Positions 1-11,536 of a stretch of DNA of 64,000 nt are shown here, one piece after another. The notes beneath the pieces are model-generated. The model was not told the DNA's origin. It made no database searches and worked only from the letters and a program-made list of their open reading frames with translations. The first letter of the stretch is position 1. Each line of letters opens with the position of its first letter. This stretch comes from Brassica napus. Its lineage: Eukaryota; Streptophyta; Magnoliopsida; Brassicales; Brassicaceae. A program made the translations under genes and the position numbers. The stretch spans positions 7,463,726 through 7,527,725 of the forward strand of contig NC_063448.1 of NCBI RefSeq assembly GCF_020379485.1. Direction: 5' to 3'.

Positions 1-686
1 AGAAAGCTGCAAGAAGCGTCCTTTCCTGGAAAAGTTCAATAACTCTTCTCTAAACGTGGGATCGCCCTCCCTTACAAGCCGGTGTAGAACAACCAATGCT
101 TTTAACGCAACCTATGTGAAGGAGAGAGAATAACACATATAATCACGACTCATTCAAATATAAAGATCTGAGAAACCTAACCAAAGCAGTAACCGATCTG
201 ATTATTTAAACGGTAAGGTGGTGATTCGATAGTATACCGTCCAGTTTCTGGTTTTGTGCAATCGACGAGAGAGAGTGTGAATGCAGTAAGCAACATCTGC
301 TCGAGGCCGAGTTGCTGACGTGGCGATGAAGATCTCTGGTAACAGTTCCCCCGGAGAAGATAAATCAGATCTGGAAAAGTAAAAAAAAAAAAATAATTAA
401 ATGAAAAAAAAAAGAGGAATCACATACTCGTGAGATGGCGATCCTTGGGAGGACACTCGACGTGGTTAGTGGCTTTGACTATGGCCACTTCTATATCCTG
501 CAGACAAATAAAAAAAAAAACAAAAAAACGAATCTATGAGAGATTTGATCTGCGAAATTTGAATCGAGAATCGAAGGAGGAGTGAGGAGTGGATACGGCG
601 TAATCGCTGTTGACGCGGACGAGGCCGACTTTAGTGGTGTCCTTTAGGGCTCCGTAAGCTCTTCGGAATGACTGAAGCGTTCCCAT
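1..686 (-). CDS. ANTH-domain clathrin assembly protein (AP180/PICALM-like), 5' exons only
   Basis: Four exons read right to left: 597-686 (ATG at 684-686, 30 codons), 428-497, 238-335 and 1-111; all introns are GT-AG and the phases join cleanly to give 123 residues before the window edge. The protein begins [20 protein letters not shown] and continues with the ANTH signatures [28 protein letters not shown] and [18 protein letters not shown]. In this family the ANTH domain binds PtdIns(4,5)P2 and recruits clathrin during endocytosis at the plasma membrane or trans-Golgi. The KATNHVE and PRADVAY blocks belong to the conserved N-terminal fold. From memory it most resembles Arabidopsis At5g35200 (PICALM3 group). 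No lesion is seen in the visible part; the C-terminal clathrin-binding region is outside the window. Confidence 0.9.
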
Positions 687-1654
687 CGGAGACCAACCCG
701 TTTAGATCTCTTCTCTCTCTTGACTCTTGGATCTTATCAGATGTCAGTTTCTTCTTCCCCGAGAAAACCTCTGAGAGAAAATCTTTTGACGCACATATAT
801 TTATCTTTATTTTATTTTTTTCTTTGTTGGACTAATTGCTTTTATTTTGTTTTTTTTTTTAAAGAAAGGTTACTGGGACCATTTTTTAAAAAAATATCAT
901 CACAATGAATAATTTTTTTTTTCATTTTCTACCGTTTTTTTTAGAGAAATAAATAACAAAAATATTTCTCGTTAAATTTGAGAAGGAACAATCATTTATT
1001 TTCATTCCTGTAATTTTATTCCTTTACGTTTTTTCTATTCGTTCCTCTTGTTTTCAGAATGGTCATCAGTCGAACCCAAAATTGTCATCGTTCGGCATAT
1101 TTTTCAACATTTAATTTCATCCACAATATCATAAAAATAAATAATCTCGCTATTCTAAAATACTCGAAGTTTTAGGATATTGCACAATACTAAAAAATTA
1201 TTTTTGTTTAAAATTGATTAAAATATAAACTAAAAATTATTTAACTAATTACAAAACCAAATATAAAATATCATTGGTTATCCAATTTTTGATAAAGTAA
1301 AAAAATATATTAAAATGTAAATATATCATCTATTTAGGAAGATTAAAATTTTCTTTAAATAACATCTACTTTGAAACGGAAAAAAGTACAAGATAGCATG
1401 CTTTGGTAAGATTTGATGGTTCGGCATGTTTTAAACTATGAGTCACAAACCCCAAAAAATTAAAATGCTACGATACAAGATGAACCTCAGGCAATTGAAA
1501 CCCAGACCAACTAACCAACTTCGGGAGATGAAACCCCAATCTTCTACAAAACCGAGACAAATAACGAAACCAAAATATTTCATTATTGCATCAAAAACAA
1601 TACTTTTTTTACACGGACTTAGTAGTGGACATTATGCACTTGTTATACAACAAC
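687..1654. other. 5' flank of the ANTH gene and AT-rich intergenic DNA
   Basis: The first ~110 bp right of the ANTH start codon is pyrimidine-rich when read towards the gene and probably holds its 5' UTR and promoter. The rest is AT-rich with poly-A and poly-T runs. I see no supportable gene; short ORFs here have no recognisable domain. Confidence 0.5.
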
Positions 1655-1917
1655 GCATCTGCATCAGTGAACCTCATGAAAGGGGTTCACAAAGTTTTTT
1701 TTTTTTTTTTCTGTTTGATTTTTGTTTAAAAAAAATTAATTAATTAATTAATCGGACCAATCGCGGACCGCCACGTGCCGTGGGGTCCGCGCTACAATGA
1801 TGATCCGGATTCAGTGCAGTGACCCTGCAAGGAGACATGTTCACTTTTTTTGTTTATTTTAATATTTTTTTTTTGAAAACTGTGTGAACTCCCCATGGAG
1901 TTCACTGATGCAGATGC
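1655..1917. mobile_element. MITE with 18-bp terminal inverted repeats
   Basis: gcatctgcatcagtgaac at 1655-1672 recurs as its exact reverse complement at 1900-1917. The 263-bp interior is non-coding, with T-rich and A-rich tracts and a GC-rich near-palindrome (CGCGGACC at one side, GGTCCGCG at the other) at about 1762-1791. Size, perfect terminal inverted repeats and lack of coding fit a non-autonomous DNA transposon. No clear target duplication is visible, so the superfamily is not assigned. Confidence 0.7.
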
Positions 1918-1939
1918 TCTGAGGCCGTTCTAAGCATGC

Positions 1940-3200
1940 GTCCCAACGAATACCAACATGAAGACGGATCAAATTGAATAATAGAAGAGATATGGGACCC
2001 TAGCTACGAGTCAGTCCCTCTAACGTCGAATGATCTACTTGCTTGCGGGCAGGTCGAGACGCGGTCGCTTCGAAGAGCTGGCACCGCTTCCATCGCCTCC
2101 GACGGAATGAGAACAGCCATCCATAAAAGACATGAAAAAAAGAATATAATGGTACAACAATGAAAGCGGCTGCCCAAGTCAGGCTCAACTCCATAAGGGG
2201 GCGCTTCATCAACAAGAGAAGGATATTTAGAAAGGCTAGCATAATAAAAGAAAATAAAATGAGCTTTCTTATTTATTTTCGCAGAAACATGAATTTGCTT
2301 TTACAGTACCTTTGGGTAGGCTCCGCATGATCAACAACAATAGCTGCACGGAGTACGGTAGAATTCCTCTGTATGGTCATTCGGGAAATCCCTCTGAGGA
2401 CGACTCCCATACAATTTTTTGTAGTAGACGGTTGATGTATCGGACTCGACCCTATCTTTCGTAACATGCATTCCCATCGGTGTCGCTGAATGAAACCATA
2501 TCTAATAGGGAATAACTCGTTCCAGTACAACTACCACTTCGAGTGCGAGAAGGAAGGCTGATGAAGAAGAAAATAACTCGACTTTGCCTAAGGGCTCAAA
2601 TCTTTTATTTTGGCTTTTTGACCCCATATTATAGGGTGGATCTCGAAAGATATGAAATATCTCCCTCCAAACCGTATATACGACTTTCCGGTAGGAAGGC
2701 CGACCACTACATAAGCGACCATCAGTCCAGGAGAGAAGCAAGCTACCTTTCTTTGATCCACCTTTCCGGGCAGGAAAGAGAACAATAGCTGCACGGAGTA
2801 CGGTAGAATTCCTCGGTACGCGTTCCCCTCCAGATCATGGCCTTACCACTCGGTCCCCGATGGCCAGCGGGGTATCGATAGTAGTTCATTTACTCTTCCA
2901 CAGCACAGCGGTGTGCTTGTGCTGAATAGATAATCCAAGCAATATAAGTGCTGCTCATTAGTCCCACGAAGAGATATAGATGCAGCATACCGTAGTGCTC
3001 CCCAACTAAACCTTCGACATGCATTGGAGCAAGGTGGATCACCTTCTAACGGGGGCCATGAGGTAATTTATTAGATTTCGAGATAGCTCTCACCTTCCCA
3101 GATAAAGATTCATTCTGTCTTATTCATATCCAGAAGAAGAAGGATCAGCAGAACAAGAATCTGTCCGCCGGATGAGGTTGGTCTACGATCAGAGCTCAGA
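1940..3200. other. Unidentified block with organelle-like composition; possible nuclear insert of mitochondrial DNA
   Basis: This block is clearly less AT-rich and of higher complexity than its flanks. Both strands carry short open frames with no recognisable domain; one on the minus strand (2000-2242) has a hydrophobic stretch around LTWAAAFIVVPLYSFFHVF, and another (about 3027 down to 2896) encodes a hydrophobic GMLHLYLFVGLMSSTYIAW segment. Texture and the internal recombination-like direct repeat resemble plant mitochondrial intergenic DNA, but I cannot name a mitochondrial gene in it. It could equally be a decayed transposon. Confidence 0.35.
2336..2814. repeat. 34-bp exact direct repeat, two copies 445 bp apart
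   Basis: Copies at 2336-2369 and 2781-2814 both run from aacaatagctgcacgg to gaattcctc and are identical. Sequences on either side differ, so this is a short dispersed repeat, not a tandem duplication. Confidence 0.85.
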
Positions 3201-4193
3201 AGATGATCACCCGGAAAGTTTCTTTCGTCAAACCTCTCCCATGCCCAATCTTTACATTAGTGGACGGACACCGCCCAATCCTAGAACATGAATCTTTCAA
3301 TGTTGAGAAAGCGTCTTGGAACAAAACAACCAATGTACGAAAAAACAATCAGGATCAAATACGCCCAACTCCAAATCTTAGACAAGACCTCAAAATTTTG
3401 GAAAAATCAAGGAGCTGAAAACAAAATCTCTTTGCCACAACCATCTAAAAGCAAAAACAATTAGAAAACAAAGGAAACAAAGATATAAAAAAATCGTCAA
3501 GTAGATCAAATAAGTTGGAAAGGAGAAAAGGTTATAGAGACAACGCAAAAATAAAATAAAAATCTTTCGAATTAAAATCCAAGACGGCTAAAAGAAAGTT
3601 GGGTCATTCAGATTATTTTGTGATCCTCAATTTATTTTTAACATGTCTTTTGAGTATCTTTTTACTTCATTTGAATTTATCATGTTTATCATTATCCATT
3701 TGTTTAATGTACATGATTTTTCAAACTGTTTTTAATTAGGTTCGACGCAAAGGAAGACTAATATAAACTCGAGTTTGAATCAATCTGTTGTCCCTCTCTC
3801 TATTGTTAGGTGGTCTGCAACTCATCATTGGCAAAGCAATGTGTAATCTTCATGACTTATACTAGAATTGTTTAATTTTCTGGTTCAAAGCGTGCTTTTC
3901 TGCTAATATTCTACCTTTAAACTAACGGAAATCATATCTAAAGGTCGGCAACATTAATCTTATCAATACTATTAAGAACTATATTTGAAATATTTCACCA
4001 GATGCTTCTTATCCCCTATATATTAATTGAGAAGCATTTTAAAAATTAGAACCTTAATTTTGTATTAATTAAAAACTCCAAATCCTAGGTGGCACTCTAA
4101 ATGCCTTATAAATTTCATTTCAAAGAATTCTATAGCATCTAATATAAAGTATAGTTTAATCTAATGGTGTCACATTATTCCATAATTATATAA
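3201..4193. other. AT-rich intergenic DNA, no gene seen
   Basis: There is no ORF with a recognisable domain. Around 4013-4050 a stretch reading tatatattaattgagaagc resembles Helitron 5' ends but lacks a leading TC and a matching 3' hairpin. Confidence 0.5.
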
Positions 4194-6036
4194 CACTAGA
4201 GAAATTATATTAACCTAAAATATAGGAAGTGTGTATTCTTTCCTTAAATAAAAGTTACGAAATTACCTAATATGATTTACATATATATGACAATTAATGA
4301 TTATGAATAATAAAGATTTGATAACAATTTATGCATCCTTCTTCATTTTTGTTTAAATTTATATTATTAAAAAAAATTAAACAATCACATTAACCATATA
4401 ATAAAAAAATTAGATTTTTTCTTATATGTTATATTTTGAATTTCTTAAAATGACTTTAAATTACAAAAATGAGGAAACGTTATATGTTATATATATTTTT
4501 TAAACGACTTTAAAATACAAAAATGATGACACCTTATATGTTATATTTTTCTTATATGTTAGAATTTTCTTATATGTTATATTTTGAATTTTTTTAAAAC
4601 GACTTTAAACTACAAAAATGTAAGTTTTCCTTAAATATACGACAAAAAACATTAAGAATGACATGTATCAATTCGATGGTTGATTTGAAAGCTTTCAAAA
4701 CCATATGAAAGATAAAAGTCAAAATAATTTAACTGTGGAAACAATACTGTTCACTTTTTTCAAGAATGTGTTCGATGGAAAAAATAAGGTTTTTATGTCA
4801 TAATTTGTTTAATGTCCACTAGAGAACATTATATTAACCTAAAATATAAGAAGTGTGTATTCTTTCCTTAAATAAAAGGTACAGAATTACCTAATATGAT
4901 TTACATATATATGACAATTAATGATTATGAATAATAAAGATTTGATAACAATTTATGCATCCTTCTTCATTTTTGTTTAATTTTATATTATTAAAAAAAA
5001 TAAACAATCACATTAACCATATAATAAAAAATTTTGATTTTTTCTTATATGTTATATTTTGAATTTTTTAAAATGACTTTAAAATTACAAAAAAGAGGAA
5101 ACCTTATGTGTTATATTTTTTTTTTAAAAACGACTTTAAAATACAAAAATGAGGCCACCTTATATGTTATATTTTTCTTATATGTTAGATTTTTTCTTAT
5201 ATGTTATATTTTGAATTTTTTAAAACGACTTTTAATTACAAAAATGTAAGTTTTCCTTAAGTATACGATTAAAAACATTAAAATGACATGTATCAGTTCG
5301 ATGGTTGATTGGAAAGCTTTTAAAACCATATGTAAGATAAAAGTCAAAATAATTCAACTGTGAAAACAATACTGTTCACTTTTTCAAGAATGTGTTCGAG
5401 GGAAAAAATAACATTTTTATGTCATAATTTGTTTAATGTCCACTAGAGAACATTATATTAACCTAAAATATAAGAAGTGTGTATTCTTTCCCTAAATAAA
5501 AGCTAAGAAATTACCTAATATGATTTACATATATATGACAATTAATGATTATGAATAATAAAGATTTGATAACAATTTTTGCATCCTTCTTCATTTTTTA
5601 ACTTTATATTATTTAAAAAAATAAACAATCAAATTTATATGTTATATTTTGAATTTTTTTAAATGACTTTAAATTACAAAAATGAGAAAACCTTATATGT
5701 TATACTTTAAATTTTTTAAAATGATTTTAAAATACAAAAATGAGGACACCTTATATGTTATATTTTTCTTATATGTTAGATTTTTTTCTTATATGTTATA
5801 TTTTGAATTTTTTAAAACGACTTTAAATTACAAAAATGTAAGTTTTCCTTAAGTATAGGACTAAAAACATTAAAATGACATGTATCAATTCGATGGTTGA
5901 TTTGAAAGCTTTCAAAACCATATGGAAGATAAAAGTCAAAATAATTCAACTGTGAAAACAGTACTGTTCATTTTTTTTAAAAATGTGTTCGATAGAAAAA
6001 AATAAGGTTTTTATGTCATAATTTGTTTAATGTCCA
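4194..6036. repeat. Three tandem copies of a ~623-bp AT-rich unit
   Basis: Copies start at 4194, 4817 and 5441; each opens with cactagagaa (first copy slightly diverged), runs through acctaaaatataagaagtg and atatgacaattaatgatt, and ends with ataatttgtttaatgtcc. The third copy is shorter (~596 bp). Inside each unit a ~55-60-bp subunit built on cttatatgttatattttg and cgactttaaa is itself repeated two to four times. Non-coding. Confidence 0.9.
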
Positions 6037-6780
6037 ATCCGATCAACCCATGATGTATTAATTATAGTTTTGTTCCGTTATTTTTAATAAAAATTGATCT
6101 GATCCATCGGAAAGAAATTATATAATAACAACAAAAAAATTTATATATATAAATAAAATGATCAAATATATAAAAGAAACTATCGATAATATATACAAAT
6201 AAACTCACAGGTCTTATCTTAGTTTGATATGTTTTGTAATCGCTTATTTTAATATCATGGTACCGTCTGGTCTGTCAATGCATTTTCCCTTTCACCAAGA
6301 TTTAAATTGTGTAATAATTGCATGTTAAAAATAATAGTTCCATGTTCACGTCTACCAAAATCGTAAAACGGTGATAAACTGACAGAACATTTTTCTTCTT
6401 ATAACTCTTTGCAGTTTAAATTGTGAAATTTATATACTATAATTAATTGTACGTTTAATGGAAGCTATTACAATATCAACAACAAAAGGAAATGCATCCG
6501 TCAATTAAAACTTGGTAGTATTTAGGCACTTCATTGATTTTAAGAATTTACTCATAGATCATATCATGATCAATATTAAAAACAAGTATTGACAAAAAAA
6601 AAATATAAAAAACAAGTATATATAATATACATATACATGTTAAACAGGAGACCTAAGAACATGATTAACGCAATAGCTTAGTGGGAGTGCTTAATGATTT
6701 TCGGATTTAAAAAAAGAAAAGAAAATAATGTATTAAGAGAAGCGACGGTGCTTAATTAAGCCGCACAAGAAACATATCTA
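6037..6780. other. AT-rich intergenic DNA, nothing recognised
   Basis: Low-complexity AT-rich DNA with no domain-bearing ORF and no clear element ends. Confidence 0.5.
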
Positions 6781-6795
6781 ATGAGACATGTGTCA

Positions 6796-7215
6796 TTAGA
6801 CACATCTTTCTCTCCCTCGACGAGTCGACTTCTCTCTTTTTCTCCCTCGACGACTCCGCTTCTTTCCTTCTTTCCCTCGGCGACTCCGTGTTTCTCGATT
6901 GAAACCTCGACGACTCCGCGTCGTTCTCGATCTCGAGGACTCCGGTTCTCTCTTTCTCTCCCTCGATGACTCCCCGTTTCTCTCGCGAAACCTCGACGAC
7001 TCCTCCTCGTTCTCGCGAAACCTCGAAGACTCCGCCTCTGTCTCGTGATCTTCCCCCGACGATGAAGCAGTCGGCGTCTCTCTCGGTGGACTCCTCGTCT
7101 CTATCTCTCTCCTCGACGAGTCCGCGTCTCTGTTGATGTCCTCTCTCTCGGTGGATCTCCTCGACGGTGACAAACTTGTACCTCTCTCTCGGTGGCTGTC
7201 TTCGAGGAAATCAAA
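6796..7215. repeat. Pyrimidine-rich degenerate minisatellite
   Basis: The plus strand is dominated by C and T, with repeated ctcgacgactccg-like modules between tctctcttt tracts at irregular 25-40-bp spacing. It lies just upstream of the Harbinger Myb-like pseudogene and may form its leader. Long open frames on both strands (Arg/Ser/Glu-rich on the minus strand) follow from the composition and are not called as genes. Confidence 0.6.
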
Positions 7216-8155
7216 CCGCAAGGTAAACGTATGTATTATTCCTTTTATATCTGAATCCTTCTTTGTTATTTGATTTGTTTGTTGTCTCGGTTACTTTTGA
7301 TTAATTTTCATTTGTCTATGTCTTTGTTTCTTAACAAGGACAGATCAATAGACAAGAAGGTTCGTTAAAGAAGATGACTACAACTGCAAAACAGGTAAAA
7401 TATCTATCTTCATATTCATTTAGATTTGTCTATGTCTCTTGTGTTTGTTTGTTGACAACAATTGATTGAATGTTTTTTAAAAAGCTTTGTGTTTTATTCG
7501 TTGGTCGTTTATGATATTGATTGAAAGTGTTTTGGAGTGTGGTCTCAAATGAATTGATTGTCGTTCTTGTTTGAATTGAATAGATGATGTTAGGTTTGTC
7601 TCTCTCTTGTGTTTGTGTTTCTTTGTATATGTTTGAATCCTTCAATTTGATTCCTTGTTTTGTTTCTCATTTTTGATTTGCTTCTGTAGAGGAGGAGTGC
7701 ATTCGCTGGAGCAAAACATAAAGGATCGTCAAAGCAGAGGAGTGCATTCAGTGGAGCAAAACAGGTAAATGTTTTAATCTTTTAAAGTCATTGAAAGCTT
7801 TATGGTTGAGTTAGATAGTTAATGTGTTTGGTATGTTGGCATTGATGTTGGTAATGAAAAAAGATTTGCTTATGGTTAAGTTAGGTAGTTAAATGACTTG
7901 CTTTTGTTTCAAAATGAATTAAATTGTCGATAATAAATGACTTGCTTTGTGTCTGATTATGGTTGTGAAAGGGTAATTAATAGAAGTTAGATATATGTCA
8001 ACTCGAATGTGTTTGTTGTTAGTTGTTAGTTGTTTTGAGTGTTGAATGTGTTTGGTACTTCTTGTTATATCTCTCTTCCATCTTTAAAACTCCTTGCTTC
8101 TCTTCCATGTCCAACAGATTCATATCTGTTATTTCTCTCGTCTTTCACTTCGGAA

Positions 8156-9062
8156 ATGGATTTTAATCCGTTTACTTAGTCTTCAAACTTTGTTGAACTG
8201 CTTAGCAGTCAACAAAATCTTGTCTTTGGTAACGTATCAGATAGTGAAACACTATCTTAATCGCAAGTTCCCTTCTTTGGCAGTCAAGGCACCGAGGATT
8301 CAAACTATGGTGAAGACACTCAAGCCAGTCGTAAAGAAAGAAGAACGTGGACTCCAACAGACGATGTTGTGCTCATCAGCTCGTGGTTAAACACGAGCAA
8401 AGATGCCGTAGTAGGAAATGAGCAAAGGTCTCTTGCATTCTGGAAAAGAATTGTTACGTACTACAATGCTAGTCCTAAGCTTGCTGGCTGTGAAAAGAGA
8501 GAGACATCCCACTGTAAGAATCGTTGGCAGAAGATCAATGATGTCATTTGCAAGTTTTGTGGAGCATATGAAGCTACGACCAGAGAGAAAAGAGTGGTGA
8601 AAACGAGAATGATGTTCTCAAACTAGCCCATGGAATCTTCTTCACAACCATAAAAAAAAGTTTACCCTTGAGCATGCTTAGAAAGAGTTGCATAATGACC
8701 AGAAGTGGTGTGAGCTGTCTACGGGTAAAAATGATGGAAGCTCTAGAAAGAGGAAGTGTGGGGATATTTCACATTCAGCAAGCTCTAAAGCAACTGAAGC
8801 AGATTCTACTGACGATGATGAAGTAACAAATCGTCCCACGGGTGTTAAGGCAGCAAAGGCTCGTTCTAAGAAGACAATGGTTGATGGGAAGGAGCTGTCT
8901 GAGTTTCAGACAATGTGGAGCATCAAGAAGCAAGATTTGGCTTTGAAAGAAAGGATGTCTAAGATGATGGTACTTGACAGTCTCATTGCTAAACAAGGAC
9001 CACTAGCGGATTATGAAGAAGCTTTAAAGCAGAAACTCATCCATGATTTGATGTCTAACTAG
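8156..9062 (+). pseudogene. Harbinger Myb/SANT-like DNA-binding protein, disrupted
   Basis: It starts MDFNPFT at 8156, then keeps a Myb/SANT-like trihelix core (RTWTPTDDVVLISSWLNTSK, FWKRIVTYYNASPK, HCKNRWQKIND) and an acidic/basic C-terminus ending at 9062. In plant PIF/Harbinger elements this ORF1 product binds element DNA and is needed with the transposase for mobility; Brassica annotations often mislabel it 'glutathione S-transferase T3-like' or 'NAM-associated'. Lesions: TAG in place of Gln after NPFT, a TAA around residue 40, frame changes near 8250-8270, 8590 and the A-run at ~8650, and TAG in place of Trp in the EHAWKEL motif. Not functional. Confidence 0.8.
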
Positions 9063-9508
9063 TTTAAGTCTCGATTTAAGTTTGTGTTGCTTGTTCTCGT
9101 TATTGTCATGGAGTTTTTGTAGTTTATCTTGTTGCTTAAGTTTCTCTACCTTGTAGTTTCTGTGTACGTGTAACTTGTTGCTTAAGTTTCTGTTTAATAT
9201 ATATGTTTCCGGTTGAACTTCTTGTTACTTGTTGTTCTGGTTTCTGTTTAATATATAGGTTGTTGTTGTTGTTCTTTGTTTCAGATAACGAGTGAAAGAG
9301 TGAAAGAGTGGAAGAATCACGGGCTTGCTGTCCTCATGTGTAGTCATTCACGAGCTTGCTGTCCTCATGTGTAGTCACGGTTGCTTCTGTAGCTTTGTAT
9401 TTTTCTGTGGACTAGTACTTGTGTCGTCACGGACTTGTATGTCTGAAAAGATTTATGATGCTTTGTGTATGTTGGATTATTTAGTCATGGACTTGGTTTC
9501 TCTCTTTG

Positions 9509-9519
9509 TGTCTATATAA
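9509..9519 (+). promoter_or_regulatory. TATA-box-like motif upstream of the Harbinger transposase
   Basis: tctatataaag lies ~230 bp upstream of the transposase ATG at 9744, in a non-coding stretch between the two Harbinger genes. Position and sequence fit a core promoter; there is no further evidence. Confidence 0.35.
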
Positions 9520-9743
9520 AGTTTGTAAACACAAAGCTTATATTCACAACACCATTATCTCTTTGCGTCTCATTTGATACCATTCACTCTTGTTCTTTCT
9601 TATTATCAACATATAAAACCACTTTGATCACAACACCATTCCGTCTTGTTCTTTGTTTTTTTCAAACACCATTCCCTCTTGTTCTTTATTTTTTTTGAAA
9701 TCTAAAACCAATTTCATCTAAAAACACTTTGATCAAACCATAT

Positions 9744-10440
9744 ATGGCTTTTTCATCGCAAAACTTTGATAACACTTTAGATGGATCAATTGATGATACA
9801 TTTGATCAATATTTTGATCAACACTTTGATCAAACATTTGAGAAATTTACCATTCATGTTAATGATCAAGAAGAAGCAAGGAAAAAAAGAAAAAAAATGA
9901 GCTTATATCGAACGCAATCGTGAAGAAGACCATATACGTTTAAGGAATGATTATTTCAGTGAAACTCCAACGCTGAAAATTTATTCTGACGACGTTTTCG
10001 AATGAACAAGCCATTTTTCATGCAAATTGTTGATGGACTCTCCAACGAAGTTCAATTCTTTCGCCAAAAGAAAGATGATCTTGGAAGGTTTGGTCTCTCT
10101 ACACTCCAAAAACGTACAGCATCTATTCGTGTCTTGGCATACGGTACTGCGGCTGACACGGTCGACGAATACCTCAGGCTCGGTGAAACGACAACTCAGT
10201 CATGTTTGGAGAATTTTGTGGAAGGAATTATTTATTTTTCGGCAATGAGTACCTAAGAATACCAACACCAGCTGATCTTCAACGTCTACTTGATATTGGA
10301 GCGCATCGTGGATTTCCCGGGATAATTGGAAGCATCAATTGTATGCATTGGGAGTGAAAGAATTGTCCAACCGCTTGGAAAGGGCAATATTCTCGTGGTT
10401 CGGATAAACCAACAATCGTTTTAGAGGCGGTTTTTGTGTA
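9744..10440 (+). pseudogene. PIF/Harbinger DDE transposase (HARBI1-like), truncated and frameshifted
   Basis: Readable segments in order are MAFSSQNFDNTLDGSIDDTF (9744), NDYFSETPT, MNKPFFMQIVDGLSNEVQFF (10002), RVLAYGTAADTVDEYLRLGE, ADLQRLLDIGAHRGFPG and KPTIVLEAV. These match the nuclease-like transposase of plant Harbinger elements. Frameshifts occur in an A-run near 9895 and near 9970, the frame changes again near 10240, and a stop follows MHWE near 10355. The first catalytic Asp, expected in GSIDCMHW, reads Asn (GSINCMHW). Sequence after VLEAV no longer matches, and the second and third catalytic residues are absent. Confidence 0.8.
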
Positions 10441-10461
10441 TAACCGACACAAAATTGTCAT

Positions 10462-10954
10462 ATATTGTACTTCTCCACCTCATGACCCTGATCTAGTCCT
10501 CTCAACGTCAATGTCATCTTCTCGTCGTCTACCTCTCTCTTCTCCTTGAAGACTTCAGGCTTCCCATCTTCATAAAAGTACACACACAATCGTAATCAGC
10601 ATTAGACAACTAATATTACCAAACATAAAGAGAGAAACCCGATGCGGTAGCTCTACCTATTGATCTGGGGAGAGTACGACCAAGTCTTGAGTCTTACGGA
10701 CATCACGAGATAGATTGACATATCCCCGGATACCAACAAATAAAACAAGAAAGAGTAAGATAAGGACCGCATGTGATGTTCCAGGATCTAATGGAGCCGT
10801 GGGAATCCCAGTCGCCGTCGTGTATGGCCACACCTTGGATATGGTGGCCGATGGCGTCCGAGAAAATGTGATTTCCGCTCTTCCACCTTTTGTAGTGTTT
10901 CTCCACCGACCCTTTGAGTGGCACCTGTGCTACGTATGTTCCTGATATCGCCAT
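10462..10954 (-). pseudogene. Major latex protein-like (MLP, Bet v 1 fold), 3' truncated
   Basis: Exon 1 is 10768-10954 (MAISGTYVAQVPLKGSVEKH ... WDSHGSIRSWN), ending at a GT donor; exon 2 starts at 10567 (DGKPEVFKEKREVDDEKM) and homology fades at about 10462 after LRGLDQGHEVEKY. MLPs are ~150-residue ligand-binding proteins of the Bet v 1/START-like fold. The last ~60 residues, including the conserved YMKF and C-terminal helix, are missing: the sequence runs into the Harbinger transposase remnant. The truncation could come from transposon insertion followed by deletion. A second MLP remnant lies at 59706-60484. Confidence 0.8.
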
Positions 10955-11094
10955 TTCTCAGTTTTCCTTTAGAGATGAGTCAAATGTTTGCTTGATGAGT
11001 AAACTCAAGTGCGTCCCTCCTTTTATATATACAAACTCACCGCAACACTAGACAGGTAGATATCATAATTTATCAAAATCATACATGCATATAT

Positions 11095-11330
11095 AATAGT
11101 AGTATCTTAATTAACCAAGTGGTCTTGGCCTAGTGGTAAAGGGCTCACAGCTGTGAGTACCGCCTTGGGTTCGATTCCCATTGGCCACCCGGGGTGCCTT
11201 AAGTGGTAAGAAAACGCGGATCCTGCGGACCTCGTAGTGATTAGCCTTTGGGCCTAGAAAGCCTTTGGGCCTAGAAAGCCTTTGGGATCACACTACGGTT
11301 ATCAAAAAAAAAAATAGTAGTATCTTAATT
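11095..11330 (+). mobile_element. tRNA-derived SINE with 18-bp target site duplication
   Basis: The body is 11113-11312 (200 bp). It has an A-box-like tggcctagtggtaaaggg and a B box ggttcgattccc, as in Pol III tRNA promoters, a partly repeated ctttgggcctagaaag module, and an A-rich tail at ~11303. It is flanked by identical 18-bp copies of aatagtagtatcttaatt at 11095-11112 and 11313-11330. The perfect duplication implies a fairly recent insertion. It sits ~150 bp upstream of the MLP pseudogene start. Confidence 0.92.
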
Positions 11331-11458
11331 TAGATATAGGTAGGGTTTCATAATGCGATGTAAAACATATATGGGGTTTGATTGTCATTATTAAAAAGTC
11401 TCATCTACTCGGGATGAATTTTCATCAACGTTGAAAATTTTGAAATTTCATTGTTATT

Positions 11459-11536
11459 GGTAGATTGATTTAACAATCTTAATAAAATCTCTTGTTAGGT
11501 AGATTGATTTAACAATCTTAATAAAATCTCTTGTTA
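11459..11536. repeat. ~38-bp unit in two tandem copies
   Basis: tagattgatttaacaatc ... aaatctcttgttag occurs twice back to back with no visible difference. A diverged third fragment (aaatctcttgttattc) follows. Confidence 0.8.

Larger units (their letters stand above)
7374..10445 (+). mobile_element. PIF/Harbinger transposon remnant (both genes broken, right end truncated)
   Basis: It has the typical two-gene plant Harbinger layout, both on the plus strand: a Myb/SANT-like DNA-binding protein (8156-9062) and a DDE transposase (9744-~10440). A plausible spliced leader precedes them (atgactacaactgcaaaacag followed by gtaaaa at 7374-7400, and exon-like sequence at 7690-7764). I found no terminal inverted repeats or 3-bp target duplication. 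The right end stops inside the transposase, where MLP exon sequence begins. Confidence 0.7.

Noticed and set aside
1438..1743. 101-codon plus-strand open frame
   Set aside because: No domain, runs into the MITE and ends in poly-T coding for Phe; composition artefact.
4010..4060. Helitron-like 5' end (tatatattaattgagaagc)
   Set aside because: Lacks the leading TC and I found no hairpin plus CTAG partner.
4194..6036. CRISPR-like array
   Set aside because: Repeats are ~623 bp without unique spacers; plant nuclear context.
6796..7221. Minus-strand Arg/Ser/Glu-rich open frame resembling an SR protein
   Set aside because: Explained by the pyrimidine-rich minisatellite; no RRM and no conserved context.
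11120..11190. Functional tRNA gene
   Set aside because: A and B boxes belong to a SINE with target duplications and an A tail; no foldable complete tRNA.
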